Below, one piece after another: positions 43,704 to 53,333 of a stretch of 64,000 nucleotides of DNA (the first letter of the stretch is position 1; every line of letters starts with the position of its first letter). The position numbers were made by a program, and so were the translations under genes. The notes under the pieces were generated by a model that was not told the DNA's origin, made no database searches, and saw only the letters and a program-made list of their open reading frames with translations. The DNA comes from Algibacter amylolyticus (GTDB lineage: Bacteria; Bacteroidota; Bacteroidia; Flavobacteriales; Flavobacteriaceae), in contig NZ_JACHGE010000010.1 of the NCBI RefSeq assembly GCF_014202225.1, positions 62,001 to 126,000 on the forward strand. Reading direction: 5' to 3'.

Positions 43704-44312
43704 ATGAGTCTTTTTAGAAAAATTTTTGGTTCTAAATCTGCACGATCAGAAGAAGAATTAAAATCTGACAATAGAGGCAAATACATGCCTGAGATTAAGC
43801 TACCAATAGACGAAAGGTTTACTATAAACTTTAAAGCTAATGGCGGCAAGTTTCTGTATTGCGAAAATTTAAATGAAATTTATAAAACTTTAGAGTACAT
43901 TATTGAAGAAAATGACTGGCAAGAAGAGCAAGTCCTTTTATTAGATTCTGAATTATCAGCTAAGTTTAAAAATTCTAATTTACTCCCTACCAAAAAGATA
44001 AGTGACGCCACTTTTTTCTTAACAACTTGCGAAAACTTAATAGCTAACGATGGATCTTTACTAATTTCATCGAAACAAATTTTCGAAAAGAAACTTCCCG
44101 AACTACCTTTTAACTTTATTGTGTTCGCTACAACAAGTCAGATTGTAGATAATATTGGCGAAGGCTTACGAGGTATAAAGTCTAAAAACAAACAAAAGAT
44201 TCCAACAAACATTACAACAATAAAGCATTTTAAATCTGGAGATAAAAAAGATTTTTTAAGCTATGGAAGTAGCGCGAAAAACTTATACCTACTACTTTTA
44301 GAAGACTTATAG
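43704..44312 (+). CDS. LUD domain (LutC/YkgG-like) protein
   Basis: A 202-residue protein of the LutC/LUD fold, with ATFFLTTCENLIANDGSLLIS near residue 97 and IVFATTSQIVDNIGEG near residue 142. LutC takes part in lactate use alongside iron-sulfur partners; none are here. It lies one base upstream of cdsA and is the first gene of a lipid operon, so its role in this context is unclear. Confidence 0.85.
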   Translation: MSLFRKIFGSKSARSEEELKSDNRGKYMPEIKLPIDERFTINFKANGGKFLYCENLNEIYKTLEYIIEENDWQEEQVLLLDSELSAKFKNSNLLPTKKISDATFFLTTCENLIANDGSLLISSKQIFEKKLPELPFNFIVFATTSQIVDNIGEGLRGIKSKNKQKIPTNITTIKHFKSGDKKDFLSYGSSAKNLYLLLLEDL

Positions 44313-44313
44313 G

Positions 44314-45135
44314 ATGAAAGAAACTCTGACACGATCAATTTCTGGAATAATCTATGTTTCGTTGTTACTTATTTGTTTATGTTTCGAACAAGCTTTAATT
44401 GGTCTTTTCTTTGTGTTCGGCATTATTTGCTTAGGCGAATTTAAAAAGCTTATTCAATTAAAAAGCTACATCCCGTATATCATATTTATTTTACTCTATG
44501 GTGTTTTCGCGTATTGGGAACCCGTGTTAAATACTCACGAAGGTTTAACTGAAGCGGTACAAATCTTAATGGTACTTTCCATATTTGTAAACCTATTTTT
44601 AATAAAAGATTTATTTTCAACACGAAGTATTCCTTTATTTGCTACTAAGCGCTATTTATTAACCACATTTTATGTGTCTAGTGCTTTTGTTTTTTTAATT
44701 TTAATTGCAAACCATTACGAAAACTACAACCCCAATATTGTTTTAGGAACATTTTTACTCGTTTGGGTTAACGATTCCTTTGCTTACCTAGTTGGTAAAA
44801 ATTTTGGCAAACAAAAACTTTTTGAAGTCATATCTCCAAAGAAAACTGTCGAAGGATTTCTTGGAGGATTATTCTTTTCGTGCGTAGCAAGTTATTTTAT
44901 TGCTACCTTTACACACACATTAGGAACTACAAGTTGGTTAATACTAAGTATAATTATTAGTGTATTTGGTACTTTAGGCGATTTAATAGAATCTAAATTT
45001 AAAAGACAAGCAAACGTTAAAGATAGTGGTGTTATAATGCCTGGTCATGGTGGATTATTAGATAGACTAGACAGCATATTTTTTGCAGCGCCATTTATAT
45101 ATTTATTTTTAAGAATTTTGAATTATGTTTCATAA
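44314..45135 (+). CDS. cdsA: Phosphatidate cytidylyltransferase
   Basis: Makes CDP-diacylglycerol from phosphatidate and CTP. A 273-residue integral membrane protein with multiple hydrophobic helices and the CDP-diglyceride synthetase signature in the C-terminal half: SPKKTVEGFLGG near residue 174, and GDLIESKFKRQANVKDSGVIMPGHGGLLDRLDS near residue 228. It overlaps psd by 11 bases. Confidence 0.95.
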   Translation: MKETLTRSISGIIYVSLLLICLCFEQALIGLFFVFGIICLGEFKKLIQLKSYIPYIIFILLYGVFAYWEPVLNTHEGLTEAVQILMVLSIFVNLFLIKDLFSTRSIPLFATKRYLLTTFYVSSAFVFLILIANHYENYNPNIVLGTFLLVWVNDSFAYLVGKNFGKQKLFEVISPKKTVEGFLGGLFFSCVASYFIATFTHTLGTTSWLILSIIISVFGTLGDLIESKFKRQANVKDSGVIMPGHGGLLDRLDSIFFAAPFIYLFLRILNYVS

Positions 45136-45781
45136 AGAAGGTCATAAAATTATAGTCATTACTCTACTTATAGTTGTAGGCGGTTATTTATTAGCTGATA
45201 GTTTTATAGAGACTACTTGGCTAAGAACCATTATTATGCTTGTTTTATTAGTGTTTTTAATACTAATTCTTCAGTTTTTTAGAAACCCAAAAAGGCTAAC
45301 ACAACTTAATGACGAACAGGTTATTTCGCCTGTAGATGGTAAAGTAGTTGTTATTGAAGAAGTTTTTGAAAAAGAATATTTTAAAGAAAAACGATTACAA
45401 GTTAGCGTATTTATGTCTCCAATAAATGTTCATGTTACGCGTTACCCTATTGGAGGAAACGTAATTTTTAGCAAATATCACCCTGGTAAATATCTAGTAG
45501 CGTGGCATCCTAAAGCAAGTGAAGAAAATGAGCGTACCACAGTGGTTGTTGAAAACAAAACATATGGTAAAGTGCTACACAGACAAATAGCAGGCGCTTT
45601 AGCTAAACGTATAGTTAATTACTCGAAGGTTGGTGACACTGCGGTTCAAGGTGGTGAATCTGGATTTATAAAATTTGGGTCGCGTGTAGATTTATATTTA
45701 CCTTTAGACACTAAAATTAAGGTAGCGTTAAACCAAAAAGTTAAAGGAGGCGAAAGTATCATTGCAGAAATTAATGAGTAG
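45125..45781 (+). CDS. psd: Phosphatidylserine decarboxylase, short form
   Basis: Converts phosphatidylserine to phosphatidylethanolamine. At 218 residues it is the short archaeal/Bacteroidota-type PSD. N-terminal membrane helices precede VISPVDGKVVVIEE. The pyruvoyl self-cleavage site is FGSRVD near residue 183, in which the Ser becomes the pyruvoyl cofactor. It overlaps cdsA (11 bases) and the next gene by 8 bases. Confidence 0.94.
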   Translation: MFHKEGHKIIVITLLIVVGGYLLADSFIETTWLRTIIMLVLLVFLILILQFFRNPKRLTQLNDEQVISPVDGKVVVIEEVFEKEYFKEKRLQVSVFMSPINVHVTRYPIGGNVIFSKYHPGKYLVAWHPKASEENERTTVVVENKTYGKVLHRQIAGALAKRIVNYSKVGDTAVQGGESGFIKFGSRVDLYLPLDTKIKVALNQKVKGGESIIAEINE

Positions 45782-46040
45782 TAATAAATTAGACATAGAA
45801 TTTCAAGAAGCTGTAGCAAGAGTAAATGCGCACAAAGAGCCTTTTCCTGCAGATACGCTTTTAAAGCTATATGCTTACTACAAAAAAGCAACTAACGACT
45901 ATGGACGTCCAAAAAGCAAAAAAGAAATAATTAATGCGTTTAAAACAAACGCTTTATTTCAGGCCAAGGGACTTGCTGAAGATGAAGCTAAACAAGCTTA
46001 CATTGATTTGGTAACAAATTACTTTTTATACAGAGAATAG
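45774..46040 (+). CDS. Acyl-CoA-binding protein
   Basis: An 88-residue ACBP-like protein: LDIEFQEAVARVN, LLKLYAYYKKATNDYG and AFQAKGL-like AKGLAEDEAKQAYIDLV, with the Lys/Tyr of the acyl-CoA site in KLYAYYKKAT. I chose the ATG at 45774, within the psd end; an upstream TTG at 45762 adds four residues. ACBPs carry long-chain acyl-CoA and are unusual but known in bacteria. It closes the CDP-lipid operon, consistent with acyl-CoA supply. Confidence 0.92.
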   Translation: MSSNKLDIEFQEAVARVNAHKEPFPADTLLKLYAYYKKATNDYGRPKSKKEIINAFKTNALFQAKGLAEDEAKQAYIDLVTNYFLYRE

Positions 46041-46110
46041 TAGTTTTTACTAGCTCTTAAACTAGATTTTAAATTTAGTAAACCCTGTACTCCTTTATTA
46101 CAACTTGATT

Positions 46111-47208
46111 ATGAAAAACATTCTATTCATACTCTTCCCTATTTTATGCTTTCAAATATCGTGTAAAAACAAAATAAGTCTACCCGAAAAGCAATGGACT
46201 AACCACAACTTACATGAGTTGAATCCAAAAGTAGTTGAACAACAAAACTTTTCGGAAATAGAAATTGAAACCAAAATAAACACAAGTATCCAAACCCAAA
46301 TAAATAAAGGCATCTTAGTATCTAACATGAAGGTTCCTTTTAATGAAAAGACATTATATTATTTAGGATTAATACATCCTAACACCTTAAATCTATTTTC
46401 TAAAAACCAAATTACTGACCAAAAAGCTCCGGAACTAAACAAAAAGCTTCACGTTTATAAGTATGATTACTTTTATATTTCAACTGAAACAAATGAAACC
46501 GTTAGTCAACAAAATGTGTACTACGCTTTGCGGGCCATTAACATTCTAAAATACAGATATCCCCAAGCCTATAACCGATTAATTAAAAATACTATGTTTG
46601 GCCCAAAGCCAATGCCAAGTGCTGGTTTTAATTACTTAAATACCAACCAAGCTATTTGGATAGGTTTTAACAAAAACCCTTCAGCTATTGCATCAAACAG
46701 ATTGTATTTGATTTTAGATGGCTATGCAGACACCAATAAAACTATAGATTTATACAGAAATATTGCTATAGTAAATATTGATAGCGAAAACATTTTAGGG
46801 CATTTAAACTTAGGGAGCAAACCTATTTATGGCAATAGTACTGCCAATAAAAACAGAATGGACTATTTAAAAGAAGGTTTAGTGGAAAGTATTTTACATG
46901 AAATGCTGCATAACTATATTGATTATGCCCACTCTGCACTACCAGAATACAATGTGCTATATAAGATGCGTAGTAAGACTAACTTTAATAATTTTGAAGA
47001 GATTATGGTCCTAAACACTTCGCTTTCTTACCTGTACAGAAAAGGAGGTTTTACTAATAAAATTAGGGATTATTACTACCCAAATACTTTTGATGCCAAC
47101 GTAACTAATTTAAAACACAGCGGACTATTTGAAATTTATTTTAAAAGTGTATTTAATAAGCAACCTTATAATTTAAGAGAAGATTTAAAACTAAGCCTTT
47201 TAAATTAA
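46111..47208 (+). CDS. Lipoprotein with an HExxH metallopeptidase-like motif
   Basis: A 365-residue lipoprotein with lipobox CFQISC (Cys near residue 19). Near residue 263 there is a clear HEMLH (HExxH) motif, LHEMLHNYIDYAH, followed about 25 residues on by FEEIMVLNTSLSYLY. A zinc peptidase is therefore plausible, though I do not recognise the family. The start is the ATG at 46111; a TTG at 46105 would add two residues. It stands alone after the lipid operon. Confidence 0.8.
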   Translation: MKNILFILFPILCFQISCKNKISLPEKQWTNHNLHELNPKVVEQQNFSEIEIETKINTSIQTQINKGILVSNMKVPFNEKTLYYLGLIHPNTLNLFSKNQITDQKAPELNKKLHVYKYDYFYISTETNETVSQQNVYYALRAINILKYRYPQAYNRLIKNTMFGPKPMPSAGFNYLNTNQAIWIGFNKNPSAIASNRLYLILDGYADTNKTIDLYRNIAIVNIDSENILGHLNLGSKPIYGNSTANKNRMDYLKEGLVESILHEMLHNYIDYAHSALPEYNVLYKMRSKTNFNNFEEIMVLNTSLSYLYRKGGFTNKIRDYYYPNTFDANVTNLKHSGLFEIYFKSVFNKQPYNLREDLKLSLLN

Positions 47209-47242
47209 AACAGCCATGATATTTAAAACACCATGGCTGTTT
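47208..47242. terminator. Bidirectional terminator between the HExxH lipoprotein and valS
   Basis: AAACAGCCATG (47208-47218) pairs with CATGGCTGTTT (47232-47242). The arms carry A and T ends, allowing termination of both convergent genes. Confidence 0.85.
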
Positions 47243-47283
47243 GCAATGTATATAAAATTACGTTTTTACGTATAAGCTTATTA

Positions 47284-49917
47284 CTAACCTAAACTAGCCA
47301 AACTCGTTTTTAAAGTTTCTATTTTAGCTAAAGCATCTGCTTCTTTCTTCTTTTCGCTTGCTACGACTTGCTCTGGTGCTCCGGCAACAAAACGCTCGTT
47401 AGAAAGTTTCTTTTGTACCGATTTTAAGAATCCTTCAGTATAATTAAGCTCTTCGGTTAATTTCTTGATTTCTGCTTCAACATCAATAGCACCAACCATT
47501 GGAATAAAGTACTCATTTGATTTTACTCTAAAGGTTAATGCACCTTCAATAGCTTCAGAAACCGTTTCAATACCCTCTAGATTTCCTAGTTTAGCAATAA
47601 CGCCATTAAATGTTGTATTTGATTTTTCATTATTTATTACTGAAAAAGAAATAGCATCTTTAAAGGCTATATTTTTTTGTTTACGAATGTTTCTGATGCC
47701 CGAAATAACTTCAGATGCAAATTCAAACTCGTTAATTAAGGCCTCGTTAATTGGTTTAGCTTCTGGCCATCTAGAAACAATTAAAGCTTCTTCTGGTGTA
47801 CGTTCTGAAATATACTGCCAAATTTCTTCCGAAAGGAATGGCATAAACGGATGCAATACTTTCAAATTATTTTCGAAAGCTTCAATAACCGATGCATACG
47901 TTTTTGCATCAATTGGTTTTTGATAAGCTGGCTTAATAATTTCTAATAACCATGAAGAAAAATCGTCCATGATTAATTTATAAATAGACATTAAAGCATC
48001 GCTAAGTCTGTATTTACTAAAATGATCTTCAATTTCAACTAAAGCTTTTTGAAACTTAGCTTCATACCACTCCAACCCTACTTTTGCAGTTTCTGGTTGC
48101 GGTATAGTTTCATCAATTTCCCAACCTTGAATTAATCGAAAGGCATTCCAAATTTTATTTCCGAAACCTTTTCCTTGTTGGCAAAGGGCTTCATCGAACA
48201 TTAAATCATTTCCTGCTGCTGAACTTAATAACAAACCAACACGAACACCATCGGCACCATATTCTTCTATAAGTTTTAAAGCATCAGGGGAATTCCCTAA
48301 AGATTTACTCATTTTACGGCGTTGCTTATCGCGAACTAAACCTGTTAAGTAAACATTTTGAAAAGGCTTTTCATCTTTATATTCATATCCAGCAATAATC
48401 ATACGTGCCACCCAGAAAAACAAAATATCTGGACCTGTTACCAAATCGTTAGTTGGATAATAATATTTAATTTCTTCGTTTTCAGGATTACGAATACCGT
48501 CAAAAACACTCATTGGCCATAACCAAGATGAGAACCAAGTATCTAAGGCATCTTTATCTTGAGTAAGGTTACTGGCTGTTAGTTTTTGGTTATTGGTTTT
48601 TTGTTTTGCTTTTTCTAGAGCGACTTCAATACTTTCGGCTACTACAAAATCTTCTTTTCCGTCTCCATAGAAATATGCAGGAATTTGTTGCCCCCACATT
48701 AACTGACGCGAAATGTTCCAGTCGCGAATATTTTCCATCCAATGGCGGTACGTATTCTCGAACTTTTTTGGGAACAATTTAATATCATGATCTACTAAAA
48801 CCGACTTAATGGCAGGTTTTACTAGCTCTTCCATTTTTAAAAACCATTGGTCGCTTAAGCGTGGCTCAATAACAGCCTTAGTTCTTTCGGATGTTCCTAC
48901 TTTATTTATATGTGTTTCCGTTTTAACTAAAAGACCGCTGTCTTCTAATTCTTTAGCTATTTCCTTTCTTACTACAAAACGATCTTTACCTTCATAATGC
49001 AACCCAAAGCTATTTAAAGAAGCATCTTCATTAAAAATATCTATAACTTCTAACTTATGCTTATCTCCAAGGTTCTTATCGTTTTCATCGTGTGCAGGTG
49101 TTACTTTTAAACAGCCTGTACCAAACTCTACATCTACATATTCGTCTTCAATAATAGGAATAACGCGATTACAAATAGGCACAATGGCTTTCTTTCCACG
49201 TAAGTGAGAAAAACGTTCGTCTTCTGGGTTAATACATATTGCTGTATCTCCAAAAATCGTTTCAGGACGTGTAGTTGCAATGGTTAGCGTATCTTTACTT
49301 CCTTCAATTTTATACTCTAAATAGTAAAGGTTACCCTGACGCTCTTCATGGATTACTTCCTCGTCGGACAAAGTTGTTTTAGCCTCAGGATCCCAGTTAA
49401 CCATACGGTAACCACGATAAATCATGCCTTTTTCGTATAAATCAACAAAAACCTTTATGACAGCTTCACTCATGTCATCGTCCATGGTGAATTTTGTTCT
49501 ATCCCAATCACAAGAACACCCTAATTTTTTAAGCTGTTCTAGAATTACACCACCATACTCGTCGGTCCAATCCCAGGCGTGTTTTAAAAACTCATCGCGA
49601 GACAAATCATTTTTATCAATACCTTGCTCTTTTAACTTAGCAACTACCTTGGCTTCTGTAGCAATAGATGCGTGATCTGTACCCGGTACCCAACATGCAT
49701 TTTTACCTAATAAACGCGCACGACGTATAAGTACATCCTGAATGGTATTATTAAGCATGTGCCCCATGTGTAACACGCCTGTAACGTTTGGTGGCGGAAT
49801 TACTATGGTATAAGGCTCTCTTTCATCTGGTGTTGAATGAAAATAATTGTGTTTCATCCAGTAGTCGTACCATTTACTTTCTACCTGATTTGCATCATAT
49901 TTTGATGGGATTTGCAT
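47284..49917 (-). CDS. valS: Valyl-tRNA synthetase
   Basis: Class I synthetase, 877 residues from the chosen start. It has the HIGH signature [12 protein letters not shown] near residue 44, the KMSKS loop near residue 525 ([10 protein letters not shown]), the CP1 editing domain with [12 protein letters not shown], an anticodon-binding domain, and a C-terminal coiled coil. The start is the ATG at 49917 ([16 protein letters not shown]), which matches the family; an upstream ATG at 49950 adds 11 unrelated residues inside the promoter region. Confidence 0.96.
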   Translation of the reverse strand: MQIPSKYDANQVESKWYDYWMKHNYFHSTPDEREPYTIVIPPPNVTGVLHMGHMLNNTIQDVLIRRARLLGKNACWVPGTDHASIATEAKVVAKLKEQGIDKNDLSRDEFLKHAWDWTDEYGGVILEQLKKLGCSCDWDRTKFTMDDDMSEAVIKVFVDLYEKGMIYRGYRMVNWDPEAKTTLSDEEVIHEERQGNLYYLEYKIEGSKDTLTIATTRPETIFGDTAICINPEDERFSHLRGKKAIVPICNRVIPIIEDEYVDVEFGTGCLKVTPAHDENDKNLGDKHKLEVIDIFNEDASLNSFGLHYEGKDRFVVRKEIAKELEDSGLLVKTETHINKVGTSERTKAVIEPRLSDQWFLKMEELVKPAIKSVLVDHDIKLFPKKFENTYRHWMENIRDWNISRQLMWGQQIPAYFYGDGKEDFVVAESIEVALEKAKQKTNNQKLTASNLTQDKDALDTWFSSWLWPMSVFDGIRNPENEEIKYYYPTNDLVTGPDILFFWVARMIIAGYEYKDEKPFQNVYLTGLVRDKQRRKMSKSLGNSPDALKLIEEYGADGVRVGLLLSSAAGNDLMFDEALCQQGKGFGNKIWNAFRLIQGWEIDETIPQPETAKVGLEWYEAKFQKALVEIEDHFSKYRLSDALMSIYKLIMDDFSSWLLEIIKPAYQKPIDAKTYASVIEAFENNLKVLHPFMPFLSEEIWQYISERTPEEALIVSRWPEAKPINEALINEFEFASEVISGIRNIRKQKNIAFKDAISFSVINNEKSNTTFNGVIAKLGNLEGIETVSEAIEGALTFRVKSNEYFIPMVGAIDVEAEIKKLTEELNYTEGFLKSVQKKLSNERFVAGAPEQVVASEKKKEADALAKIETLKTSLASLG

Positions 49918-49947
49918 GCTTTGGAATAGTTTTTGAATATTGATGTG

Positions 49948-49955
49948 CAAAAGTA
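49948..49955 (-). promoter_or_regulatory. -7 element TACTTTTG of valS
   Basis: The complement of 49948-49955 is TACTTTTG, 30 bases upstream of the ATG at 49917. The 305-base gap to the DUF1573 gene otherwise shows only a second, plus-strand promoter and AT-rich sequence. Confidence 0.6.
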
Positions 49956-50176
49956 CTCATATTTCTTTTTCTATAAAAACTATATGTGGTAATTGAAAAG
50001 TTGAATAACAACTAATTTTAACACCTATTAAACATTGATATAAAAATGTTATATGTACTTTTAACCGTGTTGAATATGTTAACACTTACGCATTACGTCT
50101 ATTATTTTTGCAGATTATAGGAAAAGTGAGTATGTTTGGCAAGGTTTTAGAGCTATAAAAAAAGAATACACTCAAT

Positions 50177-50184
50177 TAATTTTG
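50177..50184 (+). promoter_or_regulatory. -7 element TAATTTTG of the DUF1573 gene
   Basis: TAATTTTG lies 38 bases upstream of the ATG at 50223. A similar TATTTTTG at 50103-50110 may be an alternative promoter. Confidence 0.5.
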
Positions 50185-50222
50185 GGTATTAAAATTAAGA
50201 ACACTTTAAAAAAGATAAAATC

Positions 50223-50639
50223 ATGAAACAATTAATTACTATTTTATTTATCGGATTAATAAGTTTTGGTATAAACGCTCAAGCAAAAATTGAGTTTAAA
50301 GCGGAAACTATCGATTATGGAACTATAGAAAAAGGAGCGGACGGCGTTCGTGTATTTGAATTTACAAATACAGGAAATGAGCCGCTAATAATATCTAACG
50401 TTAAATCATCTTGTGGTTGTACTGTACCTTCTAAACCAGATGGTCCAATTATGCCAGGAAAAACAGGAGAGATAAAAGTTAAGTATGACACCAATAGAGT
50501 AAATCCTATTAGAAAAACAATTACTGTAATGTCTAACGCAGATACACCAACTGTTGCCTTAAAAATTAAAGGTTTAGTTGTAGATACTAGTAAAGCAAGT
50601 GTACTTGACAAAACAGAAAAAAGTATTGTAGAAAACTAA
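50223..50639 (+). CDS. Exported DUF1573 domain protein
   Basis: A 138-residue protein with an N-terminal signal peptide (about residues 1-20) and the DUF1573 motif: FEFTNTGNEPLIISNVKSSCGCTVPSKP, where two Cys are part of SCGCT, plus MPGKTGEIKVKYDT. This immunoglobulin-like fold is very common in Bacteroidota periplasmic proteins. The function is unknown. It is followed by a strong terminator. Confidence 0.94.
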   Translation: MKQLITILFIGLISFGINAQAKIEFKAETIDYGTIEKGADGVRVFEFTNTGNEPLIISNVKSSCGCTVPSKPDGPIMPGKTGEIKVKYDTNRVNPIRKTITVMSNADTPTVALKIKGLVVDTSKASVLDKTEKSIVEN

Positions 50640-50660
50640 TAGTTGCTATAAAGTATATAA

Positions 50661-50697
50661 GAGGCTTGATCCAAATGGTTCAAGCCTCTTTTTTTTT
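50661..50697. terminator. Terminator between the DUF1573 and protease genes
   Basis: GAGGCTTGA (50661-50669) pairs with TCAAGCCTC (50680-50688), extended by three bases with one mismatch. A run of ten Ts follows. The T-run also contains the minus-strand stop codon of the protease gene, so it may act in one direction only. Confidence 0.85.
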
Positions 50698-52021
50698 ACA
50701 ATAAATTTTTAAGTTTAAAATTAAAACTGAGAACCTCATCATCCCTATCTACAACCACCCTTATTTTTTTGCCTTCTTCACCATAAAACATAAGCATAAT
50801 TTGTTGCAATGTAAACTGATGACTCCTTTTACCATTTATACTTAAAATAACATCTCCAATTTTTAAACCAGCTAATGCGGCTGGAGAGCCCGCTCTTAAC
50901 TCCACTATAGAATACGCTGGTATTAATGAAATAGTTACTGCATTTGAATATACCAGTTGGCCTTTCTCAACCTGTGGTTTACTGGTTGATTTTGCATCGC
51001 TCCTTTTTAGTTCCTTTACTAATCTAACACCATTATGAGCTAGTTCCACTCCGCTTTTATTATAACTAAACGGCTCTTTAAACTTATTGTTTTTTTTAAG
51101 AATCATTTGTGCCTTCCTGTAATCAAAAATGATATTAAAGCGCTTTAAAATATTACCAGATATACTTCCGTTTCTATCTTTTATTTGTTTCGCATGAAAA
51201 ATATTTTCGGTGTTAGGGAAAGCCACATTTGCGTTTTTAAGTACAAAACGTTTTAACGTTAAGGCTTCAATTTTAGAACGCTTACCATAAACACTACCAT
51301 TTAAACCATGACCAAGAAAATCGTTAAAATAATTTTCTCCACACTTAATACCTAGCGCATCATCTTCAAACAGCCATAAAGCATCACTTCCGCCAGAATC
51401 TAATAAAAGCTTTACGGGTATATTTTTATTATCTATGGTAACCTCAACATTTACATAAGGCTTTCCGTTATAAAACTCTAAATTAAACTGTTCGCAGTTT
51501 TTACACTTTTTATTTTGATACGTTTCTGGGCTTGTTAATCTTAAATAGGTTTTGGAGTAATTTATTTCGACAATTAAATCTTTAAACAAATCAAACCCCA
51601 TAATACCATGAACAGCAAAACCTAACCTAGGAGCAAGATTTAAATTAATATTATAAACGGCATATAAATCCTGATTCCATTTTACAGCATCACCTATCTT
51701 AAAAACATTATTAGTTGACTTTAAGGCTTCAACAGACTCTCCTCCTCCTAAGCCTCTTAACATAATCGTCTCGGTGTTTTTAATTTTTAAGGTATCGGAA
51801 ACATTTAAAAAATTAAAAATTATAGGTTTGCTAACACCGGTATCTAATAGAAATGAAAGTGTAACGCCGTTAATTTCAACAGGTATAACAATTAAATTAT
51901 TAATTAGTTTGAATTTTATTTTATCTGATTGCTTTCTATTTTGAACCACAAACTTATTCTGGGAATAGCTTGAAACCCCAAAAACAAAGAAAATTACCAC
52001 AAAAACAAAACTTTTATTCAT
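50696..52021 (-). CDS. Exported retropepsin-like aspartyl protease with PDZ domain
   Basis: A signal peptide ends near residue 21 (SSYSQ). Two aspartyl protease half-domains follow, FLLDTGVSKPI near residue 60 and LLLDSGGSDALW near residue 206, each with a DTG/DSG catalytic Asp. A C-terminal PDZ domain lies around residues 360-441 (VELRAGSPAALAGLKIGDVILSINGK). I took the ATG at 52021; ATGs at 52024 and 52048 are possible. The two-half layout fits an intramolecular pepsin-like dimer. Its substrate is unknown. Confidence 0.88.
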   Translation of the reverse strand: MNKSFVFVVIFFVFGVSSYSQNKFVVQNRKQSDKIKFKLINNLIVIPVEINGVTLSFLLDTGVSKPIIFNFLNVSDTLKIKNTETIMLRGLGGGESVEALKSTNNVFKIGDAVKWNQDLYAVYNINLNLAPRLGFAVHGIMGFDLFKDLIVEINYSKTYLRLTSPETYQNKKCKNCEQFNLEFYNGKPYVNVEVTIDNKNIPVKLLLDSGGSDALWLFEDDALGIKCGENYFNDFLGHGLNGSVYGKRSKIEALTLKRFVLKNANVAFPNTENIFHAKQIKDRNGSISGNILKRFNIIFDYRKAQMILKKNNKFKEPFSYNKSGVELAHNGVRLVKELKRSDAKSTSKPQVEKGQLVYSNAVTISLIPAYSIVELRAGSPAALAGLKIGDVILSINGKRSHQFTLQQIMLMFYGEEGKKIRVVVDRDDEVLSFNFKLKNLL

Positions 52022-52142
52022 CATTAAACCGATTAATAGCATAATCAATTTACAAATCTTTAGTTTAGCAGTATTATTTACCGCTATTTTTTTAAAAAAA
52101 TTAAGATTTTTTTTATAAAATTTGTAGCTTAAAAAGAAATAA

Positions 52143-53333
52143 ATGCCAACAATATCTAAAAAAGGGCATGATATGCCTGCTTCACCAATTCGAAAGCTTG
52201 TACCTTATGCAGAACAAGCTGTAAAAAACGGAAAAAGCATATACTACTTAAATATTGGTCAGCCTGATATAAAAACACCAGAAGTTGCATTAAATGCAGT
52301 TAAACAAAACGATATTGAAATCTTATCGTATTCAAGGTCTGAGGGCTCTGACTCTTACAGAAAAAAGTTAGCAAAATATTATAACAGTCATAATATAAAG
52401 GTAACATATGAAGATATTATAGTTACTACAGGAGCAAGTGAAGCTTTACTTTTCTTATTTAGCAGTACTATGGATCCGGGAGATGAAGTTATTATTTCAG
52501 AACCATTTTATGCTAATTATATTGCATTCTCTACAGCTTCGGGAGTTAAAGTAGTTCCCGCAATTTGTGATATAGATGATAATTTTGCACTTCCGTCGGT
52601 TAAGGCTTTTGAAAAACTAATTACCCCTAAAACTAAAGCCATTTTAATTTGCAACCCAGGAAATCCAACAGGTTACCTGTATTCTAAAGAAGAAATAGAA
52701 CAACTTGCAGAAATTGCTGTTAAGCATGATTTATTTTTAGTTGCAGATGAAGTTTATAGAGAATTTGTTTATGATGGACATAAACACCACTCTATCATGG
52801 AAGAAACCAATATCGATGAGCATGCAGTAGTTATAGATTCTGTTTCAAAACGTTACAGCATGTGTGGCGCACGTGTTGGTTGCTTGGTTACTAAAAACAA
52901 ACTAGTTAGAGAAACGTTTCTTAAATTTGCTCAAGCTAGATTAAGTCCACCAACCTACGCACAAATAGCTAGTGAAGCCGCTTTAGATACGCCACAAAGT
53001 TATTTTGATGATGTTATTGAAGAATATGTTGGTAGAAGAGATATACTAATTAGCGAACTTAATAAAATTGAAGGTATAAAAGTAGCCAAACCTAAAGGTG
53101 CTTTTTATTGTATTGTTGAGTTACCTATTAAGAATTCCGATCATTTTGCAAAATGGCTATTAGAAGAATTCCATATAAATAATGAAACGATAATGGTTGC
53201 ACCAGCCGATGGATTTTATTCGACACCTGGCACAGGCCTAAACCAAATTAGAATTGCTTACGTACTTAATAAGGAGAGCTTAATTAAAGCTGTTTATATT
53301 TTAAAAGAAGCTTTAAAAGTTTATAAAGACTAG
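52143..53333 (+). CDS. PLP-dependent class I/II aminotransferase
   Basis: A 396-residue fold-type I aminotransferase. It has an N-terminal NIGQPDIKTP, the cofactor-binding TTGASEAL and NPGNPTGYLYSKEE, and the Schiff-base Lys in DSVSKRYSMCGARVG near residue 238. It resembles aspartate/aromatic aminotransferases; the substrate is undetermined. Its stop codon TAG overlaps the GTG start of murB, so the genes are coupled. Confidence 0.94.
   Translation: MPTISKKGHDMPASPIRKLVPYAEQAVKNGKSIYYLNIGQPDIKTPEVALNAVKQNDIEILSYSRSEGSDSYRKKLAKYYNSHNIKVTYEDIIVTTGASEALLFLFSSTMDPGDEVIISEPFYANYIAFSTASGVKVVPAICDIDDNFALPSVKAFEKLITPKTKAILICNPGNPTGYLYSKEEIEQLAEIAVKHDLFLVADEVYREFVYDGHKHHSIMEETNIDEHAVVIDSVSKRYSMCGARVGCLVTKNKLVRETFLKFAQARLSPPTYAQIASEAALDTPQSYFDDVIEEYVGRRDILISELNKIEGIKVAKPKGAFYCIVELPIKNSDHFAKWLLEEFHINNETIMVAPADGFYSTPGTGLNQIRIAYVLNKESLIKAVYILKEALKVYKD

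Noticed and set aside
49918-49950. Eleven-residue N-terminal extension of ValS
   Set aside because: It runs into the valS promoter, and family proteins begin close to the [12 protein letters not shown] segment.
50142-50157. GTTTTAGAGCTAT, resembling the start of a Cas9-type CRISPR repeat
   Set aside because: It occurs once, with no spaced repeats or cas genes in the window, so it is a chance match.
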